This document shows, piece by piece, positions 5,736-10,520 of a stretch of DNA of 10,520 bases. The stretch's first letter is position 1. Each line of letters begins with the position of its first letter. Both the position numbers and the translations under genes were made by a program. The stretch covers positions 1 through 10,520 of the forward strand of contig JBOFCS010000035.1 in assembly GCA_051646185.1 (NCBI GenBank). The letters are read 5' to 3'. The notes beneath the pieces are model-generated. The model worked only from the letters and a program-made list of their open reading frames with translations, was not told where the DNA came from and did not search any database. This DNA is from JBOFCS01 sp051646185. Lineage in GTDB: Bacteria; Actinomycetota; Actinomycetes; Mycobacteriales; Mycobacteriaceae.

Positions 5736-6593
5736 ATGACCATTGCGAGAGAGCATGGGCGAACGATTTTGCGTGCCCGCAGAATCGTTAAGGCGCCACT
5801 TAGTGTACTTGATCAAGCCGGTGAGCAGATGTCGTTTTATCTGCGTGCCATTCTGTGGACTCCGCGTACCCTGCATCGATATGGTAAGGAGACTTTCCGT
5901 CTTCTTGCTGAGGTGACCTTTGGTAGTGGTGGTCTTGCCGTTATTGGTGGAACCATCGGTGTCATCGTGATGATGTCCGGGTTTACCGGTGTTGTTGTTG
6001 GTTTACAAGGGTTCGCCGCTCTTGACCAGATTGGTAGCTCGGTACTTACTGGATTTTTGTCTGCTTATGTCAACACACGTGAAATTGCACCGTTGATTGC
6101 GGCTTTGGCTTTGTCGGCCACAGTGGGATGTGGGTTTACAGCTCAGCTTGGCGCCATGCGGATTTCAGAAGAGATTGATGCCCTAGAGGTCATGGCGGTG
6201 CCAAGTCTTCCTTTTTTGGTGACAACCCGAATGATCGCAGGTTTTATCGCGGTGATTCCGCTGTATATAGTTGGGCTTTTATCCGCTTACCTGGCTTCGC
6301 GGACCATCAATACCGTTTTCAACGGTCAATCTAGTGGCTCATACGATCACTATTTTAATTTGTTTTTGCCGCCCGAGGATGTGCTGTGGTCCTTTGGGAA
6401 GGTTCTTGTTTTTGCCTTCATGCTCATTCTTGTGCACTGCTACTACGGTTACTATGCTTCAGGCGGTCCGGCTGGCGTTGGGGTAGCGGTAGGGCATGCA
6501 GTGCGAACAGCAATTGTGGCCATAGCTGTGTTGGATTTCTTCCTCAGTCTTGCTATTTGGGGAACAACAACGACTGTGAGGTTGGCTGGATGA
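5736..6593 (+). CDS. yrbEB: YrbEB, second MlaE-family permease of the Mce transporter
   Basis: A 285-residue homologue of YrbEA with the same fold. The N-terminus is longer and basic (residues 1-30). Hydrophobic stretches lie at about 65-90, 105-132, 162-187, 220-240 and 255-275. The MlaE loop is TAQLGAMRISEEIDALEVM (135-153). It pairs with YrbEA as a heterodimer in known actinobacterial Mce systems. The ATG follows the yrbEA stop after TTA, the same TAGTTAATGA junction as between mkl and yrbEA, with AAGGG shortly upstream. Its stop overlaps the mceA start as ATGA. No key region appears lost. Confidence 0.94.
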   Translation: MTIAREHGRTILRARRIVKAPLSVLDQAGEQMSFYLRAILWTPRTLHRYGKETFRLLAEVTFGSGGLAVIGGTIGVIVMMSGFTGVVVGLQGFAALDQIGSSVLTGFLSAYVNTREIAPLIAALALSATVGCGFTAQLGAMRISEEIDALEVMAVPSLPFLVTTRMIAGFIAVIPLYIVGLLSAYLASRTINTVFNGQSSGSYDHYFNLFLPPEDVLWSFGKVLVFAFMLILVHCYYGYYASGGPAGVGVAVGHAVRTAIVAIAVLDFFLSLAIWGTTTTVRLAG

Positions 6594-7930
6594 GTGCGCG
6601 AGTGACAACCGTTCGAAGGCGTTTTCTTGGTCTGGCTTTTTTTATGGTCTTAGCGTTGTTTTTAGCTTTGACTGTGTTGCAGTACAACAAGGCTTTTACC
6701 AAGGTAGTGAAAATCAATCTTCTGACTGACTCTGCTGGGAATGCGTTACCTGCTAACGCTGATGTAAAAATTCGAGGTCTGATAGTTGGTGAAGTCCGTT
6801 CAGCTGTCGCTGAGGATGGAAAAGTTAAAGCCGAGTTAGCAATTCAGCCAGACAAGGTTGATCTGATACCGCCTTCTACAACAGCCCGAATTTTGCCGAA
6901 GACGCTCTTTGGTGAACGTTATGTATCGTTGATCGTTCCTGAAGGTGCCATGGGTTCTGTCTCTGAAGGTGCCACGATTATTCAAGATAAGAGTGGCAAT
7001 GCTCTGGAAGTTAGTCGAGTGCTTGACAGTTTGCTCCCACTGCTTCAGGCAATTCCGCCGCAAGACCTTAAGGCGACTTTGAGTGCGTTGGGCCAGGCTT
7101 TGGGCGGTAAAGGGGAGGCTTTGGGTAAAAGCATTGATGATTTGAACAATATCTTCTCGCAGGTTAATGCTAATTTACCGACTCTGCAGGAGGATATCCG
7201 TCTTTTTGCTGACTTTGCCCAGACATATTCCGAGGCGGCCCCGGATTTGATATCAGCATTGAGCGATTTAACCGTTACTGGAAATACTGTCGTGGAAAAA
7301 AAAGAAGAGATCTCTACCTTTTTCACTAGTCTCACTTCGGCAAGTGCAAAAACTGCTGATTTGCTGGCAGATAACCGCGACTCCCTTATTTCTATTGCAG
7401 CAGATTCGCGCGAAACCCTGGAAACTTTGGCTAGGTATTCACCATCGTTTGGCTGCACATTCAAAAATTTTGCCGAGGCGGAGAAGTATGCTTCACCGAG
7501 TATCCTTGGTGTTGGCACTAAGAATCCAGGTATTCGTGTGACTATTGAATTGGTGAACACCCGTGGGCGATACCTACCTAACCAGGATGAACCCCGTTTC
7601 TTTGATGATCGCGGTCCAGCTTGTTATGAGCGGCCAACCCCAGAAAAGAATTTTCCGCAGTACCCTGGTGGATCCTTGGGTGACGGTTCTTACCAACCTC
7701 CATCCAGAAATCCAGGGGGCCCGGTAGAGGAGTTCACTGCTCCGCAATATTCGGTAATCCCCAAGGCCGATGGCGGATTTTCCTATAGTTTTGCAGGTAC
7801 CGAGTTAGAGAAGGCAACTTTGGCTTCGATTTACGGTCAAGCGATGGGGGTAGATCCACGTACAGTTCCTTCGTGGGTCACTCTGATTGGTGCCCCGGCG
7901 ATGCGTGGAGCGCAGGTGAGTGTGAAATGA
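6590..7930 (+). CDS. mceA: MceA, MCE-family lipid-transport protein
   Basis: A 446-residue membrane-anchored MCE protein. A basic start and a single hydrophobic segment (about 11-31) anchor it, with the rest outside. The MCE domain spans about 38-118, with ADVKIRGLIVGEV (57-69) and LPKTLFGERYVSL (102-114). A long mostly helical region follows (about 135-285), which in this family builds a tube through the periplasm. A C-terminal domain contains the only two cysteines, C289 and C345, and is rich in Pro, Gly and Tyr (about 325-395). The ATG at 6590 overlaps the yrbEB stop (ATGA) and has GAGG 8 bases upstream; frame upstream of it is only read-through of yrbEB. It is the first of the MCE series expected to form a hetero-hexamer. 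The wording of its MCE domain is closer, from memory, to Streptomyces-type MceA than to M. tuberculosis Mce1A or Mce4A. Confidence 0.93.
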   Translation: MSARVTTVRRRFLGLAFFMVLALFLALTVLQYNKAFTKVVKINLLTDSAGNALPANADVKIRGLIVGEVRSAVAEDGKVKAELAIQPDKVDLIPPSTTARILPKTLFGERYVSLIVPEGAMGSVSEGATIIQDKSGNALEVSRVLDSLLPLLQAIPPQDLKATLSALGQALGGKGEALGKSIDDLNNIFSQVNANLPTLQEDIRLFADFAQTYSEAAPDLISALSDLTVTGNTVVEKKEEISTFFTSLTSASAKTADLLADNRDSLISIAADSRETLETLARYSPSFGCTFKNFAEAEKYASPSILGVGTKNPGIRVTIELVNTRGRYLPNQDEPRFFDDRGPACYERPTPEKNFPQYPGGSLGDGSYQPPSRNPGGPVEEFTAPQYSVIPKADGGFSYSFAGTELEKATLASIYGQAMGVDPRTVPSWVTLIGAPAMRGAQVSVK

Positions 7931-8997
7931 GGCGAGGGCTTGTTGCGCCATTGATCAAATTGGTGATATTTGCTTTGATCACTATTTTTGCGACTTCAAT
8001 GCTCGCTTTTACAATTGCAAATGCTAGTGGCACAGGTGGAACCAAATTTTCAGCTCGGTTTACTGATGTCACCTCACTTAACCCTGGTGATGAAGTGCGT
8101 ATTGCGGGTGTAAAGGTAGGTCAGGTCAGCGAAATTACGGTTGTTGATCACAATCAAGCTGAGGTTGAATTTGCCCTAACAAATCGAAATTATTTGCCTG
8201 CCAGTACAATTGCTAGTATTCGTTATCGCAATTTGGTTGGTCAGAGGTATATTGCACTTCAGCAAGGTCCAGGTGAGCAGGGGAGAAAACTTTCAGCTGG
8301 AGCCACCTTAGATCTGGATCATACAAATGAAGCGGTCAATCTAACTGCGTTATTTGGTGGATTTAAGCCGCTATTTAAAGAGTTAACTGCTGACGATGTT
8401 AATAAACTTTCCTTCCAGATTATTCAAGTGTTCCAAGGTGAGGCTGGAACTATTGGCGATCTTGTTCGTAGCACTGCCAGCCTGACCAACACTATTGCTG
8501 ACAAAGATAAAGTTATCGGCGAGGTAATTACCAACCTCAACACTGTGTTGAGCACTATCAATCAACGGGCCAAGAACTTCGATGCACTTATCGTCAACAC
8601 GGAAATGTTGGTAACAGGATTGTCGGCTGATCGCGGAGCTATCGGTGATGCAGTTACTTCGCTTGGTAGTTTGACCGAAGCGACCGCTGATCTTCTGGAA
8701 CCAACCCGACCGGCTATCCAGGGTTCAATTGCGGCGCTTAATGAGCTGACTGGTCATATCAATGAACGAACAGATGATGTGAACAAGTTATTTGAGAGAT
8801 TCCCTATCAAGCTTGAAAAACTTGGAAGAGCGGGATCGTATGGAGCATGGTTTAACTTTTATCTCTGTGGGCTCGATATTATTGCAGGTCCGGGTAAGGC
8901 TCCGCAGCTGAATCTCCCAACTGGCTTGCCCACAGTCAATCAGCCGTTGTATACAAACGCAGCAAGTCGTTGCTGGGCGGAGGGATCTCAGCGATGA
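7927..8997 (+). CDS. mceB: MceB, MCE-family lipid-transport protein
   Basis: A 356-residue MCE protein. It has an N-terminal anchor (about 8-32), then an MCE domain (about 38-115) with GDEVRIAGVKVGQV (54-67) and RNLVGQRYIAL (101-111). A helical tube-forming region follows (about 150-295). The C-terminal segment GSYGAWFNFYLCGL (303-316) is characteristic of MceB-type proteins. Two cysteines, C314 and C349, are the only ones and may pair outside the membrane. The ATG overlaps the mceA stop as ATGA and has AGGTGAG ending 6 bases upstream. It is expected to work as one chain of the MceA-F conduit. Confidence 0.93.
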   Translation: MRRGLVAPLIKLVIFALITIFATSMLAFTIANASGTGGTKFSARFTDVTSLNPGDEVRIAGVKVGQVSEITVVDHNQAEVEFALTNRNYLPASTIASIRYRNLVGQRYIALQQGPGEQGRKLSAGATLDLDHTNEAVNLTALFGGFKPLFKELTADDVNKLSFQIIQVFQGEAGTIGDLVRSTASLTNTIADKDKVIGEVITNLNTVLSTINQRAKNFDALIVNTEMLVTGLSADRGAIGDAVTSLGSLTEATADLLEPTRPAIQGSIAALNELTGHINERTDDVNKLFERFPIKLEKLGRAGSYGAWFNFYLCGLDIIAGPGKAPQLNLPTGLPTVNQPLYTNAASRCWAEGSQR

Positions 8998-9998
8998 AAA
9001 AAAAGAGAAGCCCTGCGGTTACCGGGTTTGTTGGTGCTCTGGTGATCATTATGGCCACGGTTTCTGCCTTTTTCCTTGGAGATTTGCCCTTGGTAGGCGC
9101 TGGGACAAAATACACCGCAGAATTTACTGAGGCAGCAGGTCTACGGCCAGATAATGAAGTGAGGGTTGCGGGCGTCAAGGTTGGCAAAGTTACCAGCGTG
9201 GCTTTAGCGGGAGATAGGGTTAAAGTCCAGTTCAGGGTGAAAGATACCTGGGTTGGAGATCGGTCTACTGCTTCCATTCAGATTAAAACTATCCTCGGGC
9301 AGAAGTATCTTGCACTTGACCCCCAAGGGTCAAATACCGCCAATCCTAAAGACATTATTGGGCGGGACCGAACAACCTCCCCCTACGATGTTATTGAAGC
9401 TTTTTCTGATGCATCCAAAACTTTAGGTGATATAGACACAGATCAATTAGCGAACAGTATGCGCACGCTATCTGCGGCATTCCAGGAGACACCAGAGAAT
9501 GTCCGGGCCTCGCTGGATGGGGTTACCAGACTTTCTGTAGCCATTGGCAGCAGAGATGATGATTTGCGAAAACTTTTAGCTGCGACAGCTGATGTTTCAA
9601 AAATTCTTGCTGACCGCAATGATGAATTTCAGCGATTAATTTCCAATGGTGCCGCCCTGCTAAGCGAACTTAACGATCGACAGAAATCAATTGCGGCCTT
9701 GCTTGATGGAACTAAACGGGTCTCGGTGGCACTGAGGGGAATTGTTGCAGATAATGAGGCCCAGATTGGCCCCATGTTAGATAGCCTACAAACTACTGTT
9801 GATCTTTTGAATAAAAATCAAGACAACATACGTAAGAGCTTGAATCTCATGGCACCGTTTTATCGTATTTTTACTAATGTTTTGGGTAATGGGCGTTGGT
9901 TTGAAAGTGTGGTAACAAATATTCTCCCACCAGGGTTACCTGAAGTTCCGGGCTACCGTGAGCCGGTTCGGGATCTTTCGTACGGGGGAACCCGCTAA
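8994..9998 (+). CDS. mceC: MceC, MCE-family lipid-transport protein
   Basis: A 334-residue MCE protein. It starts with a lysine-rich tip (MKKKR) and a membrane anchor at about 9-29. The MCE domain (about 38-110) carries DNEVRVAGVKVGKV (53-66) and KTILGQKYLAL (98-108). Helical repeats follow up to about 285. The segment APFYRIFTNVLGNGRWF (287-303) is typical of MceC C-termini. It has no cysteine, unlike MceA and MceB here, and lacks the long Pro-rich tail some MceC proteins carry. The start overlaps the mceB stop as ATGA, with GGAGGGA ending 8 bases upstream. Codons 2-4 contain a run of eight A. The next gene overlaps by one base. Confidence 0.92.
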   Translation: MKKKRSPAVTGFVGALVIIMATVSAFFLGDLPLVGAGTKYTAEFTEAAGLRPDNEVRVAGVKVGKVTSVALAGDRVKVQFRVKDTWVGDRSTASIQIKTILGQKYLALDPQGSNTANPKDIIGRDRTTSPYDVIEAFSDASKTLGDIDTDQLANSMRTLSAAFQETPENVRASLDGVTRLSVAIGSRDDDLRKLLAATADVSKILADRNDEFQRLISNGAALLSELNDRQKSIAALLDGTKRVSVALRGIVADNEAQIGPMLDSLQTTVDLLNKNQDNIRKSLNLMAPFYRIFTNVLGNGRWFESVVTNILPPGLPEVPGYREPVRDLSYGGTR

Positions 9999-10520
9999 TG
10001 AGTATTGCTGAGAGAAAAGCTGTGAAACCAAAAACCCTTGCTTATATGGCAATTGGAATTATCGCTGCGCTGATTGTAGCTGGAACTATGTGGTGGGTTT
10101 TCCAGAAAGTTACGAGTACAAAAATCACTGCCTACTTTGATCGTTCAGTAGGTATTTATGAAGGTTCCGACGTTCGGGTACTTGGTGTTGCAGTAGGTAA
10201 GGTCTCTTCGGTTGAGCCCTTGGGCGATCAAGTGAGAGTCACCCTCAATGTTGATCGTGGTATTGAGATTCCTGCGGACGCCAAAGCAATGCAGATCACC
10301 CCTTCAGTTGTGGCCGATCGTTATATTCAACTGGCTCCGGCGTACACCGGTGGGCCAAAGATGAAAAATGATGCCGTAATTGAGCGCAAAAATACAGCCA
10401 CGCCGGTGGAGGTTGATCGGCTTGCAGCTAGTGTCACTGAGTTATCGCAGGCTCTTGGTCCTAATGGTGCCAATAAAGAGGGTGCAGTTTCCGAATTAGT
10501 CACGACCGCAGCAAAAAACT
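9998..10520 (+). CDS. mceD: MceD, MCE-family lipid-transport protein, 3' part outside the window
   Basis: The first 174 codons are present and the frame is open to the right edge. The protein has a charged N-terminus (1-13), a membrane anchor (about 14-34) and an MCE domain (about 40-115). That domain contains YEGSDVRVLGVAVGKV (54-69) and PSVVADRYIQLAP (102-114). TPVEVDRLAASVTELSQALG (135-154) followed by GAN and KEGAVSELV is a stretch characteristic of MceD-type proteins. The ATG shares its A with the mceC stop (TAATG), and GGGGGAA lies 7 bases upstream. By analogy with other mce operons, mceE (a lipoprotein) and mceF should follow beyond the window. Confidence 0.92.
   Translation, partial: MSIAERKAVKPKTLAYMAIGIIAALIVAGTMWWVFQKVTSTKITAYFDRSVGIYEGSDVRVLGVAVGKVSSVEPLGDQVRVTLNVDRGIEIPADAKAMQITPSVVADRYIQLAPAYTGGPKMKNDAVIERKNTATPVEVDRLAASVTELSQALGPNGANKEGAVSELVTTAAKN

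Noticed and set aside
1..10520. Search for CRISPR arrays, tRNA/rRNA genes, transposases, integrases and attachment repeats
   Set aside because: No direct-repeat array, no cloverleaf, and no mobile-element protein was seen on either strand.

Overview
The window looks like chromosomal DNA from an actinobacterium of the mycolic-acid group (Mycobacteriales/Corynebacteriales). The L10/L7-L12 ribosomal genes are typical of actinobacteria. An ATPase next to them matches, from memory, mycobacterial Mkl/MceG almost motif for motif. It is followed by a yrbE-mce lipid-uptake operon, a hallmark of this group. Base composition is close to balanced by eye, with many AT-rich wobble positions. That is low for mce-bearing mycolata, so the genus is left open.

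Layout. (1) Positions 1-1520, minus strand: a DHA2-type (EmrB/QacA) drug-efflux permease whose last residues run off the left edge. A 73-bp gap holding an imperfect dyad separates it from a divergent TetR/AcrR repressor of the LmrA/YxaF type (1594-2181). Together they form a repressor-pump pair. (2) Positions 2182-2575: no long gene, but two items. One is a 40-codon cysteine-rich ORF on the minus strand (2222-2344). The other is an L10 leader RNA with an attenuator-like hairpin ahead of rplJ. (3) Positions 2576-3589: rplJ and rplL, separated by an 84-bp gap with a perfect 9-bp inverted repeat, and closed by a very strong hairpin terminator (about 3610-3655). (4) From 3861 to the right edge: mceG(mkl)-yrbEA-yrbEB-mceA-mceB-mceC-mceD, tightly packed with 3-bp gaps or stop/start overlaps. 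The operon continues beyond the window. Just upstream, a 25-bp dyad overlaps a good -10 hexamer.

How it fits together. MceG is the cytoplasmic ATPase and YrbEA/YrbEB are the paired MlaE-type permeases. MceA-D (with E and F presumably beyond the edge) are the membrane-anchored MCE proteins that form the periplasmic lipid conduit. In M. tuberculosis mkl also lies close to rplJL, but the mce operons are elsewhere. Here ATPase, permeases and MCE proteins are all in one locus. The least explained items are the small Cys-rich ORF, the dyad at the mce promoter and the rplJ-rplL hairpin.
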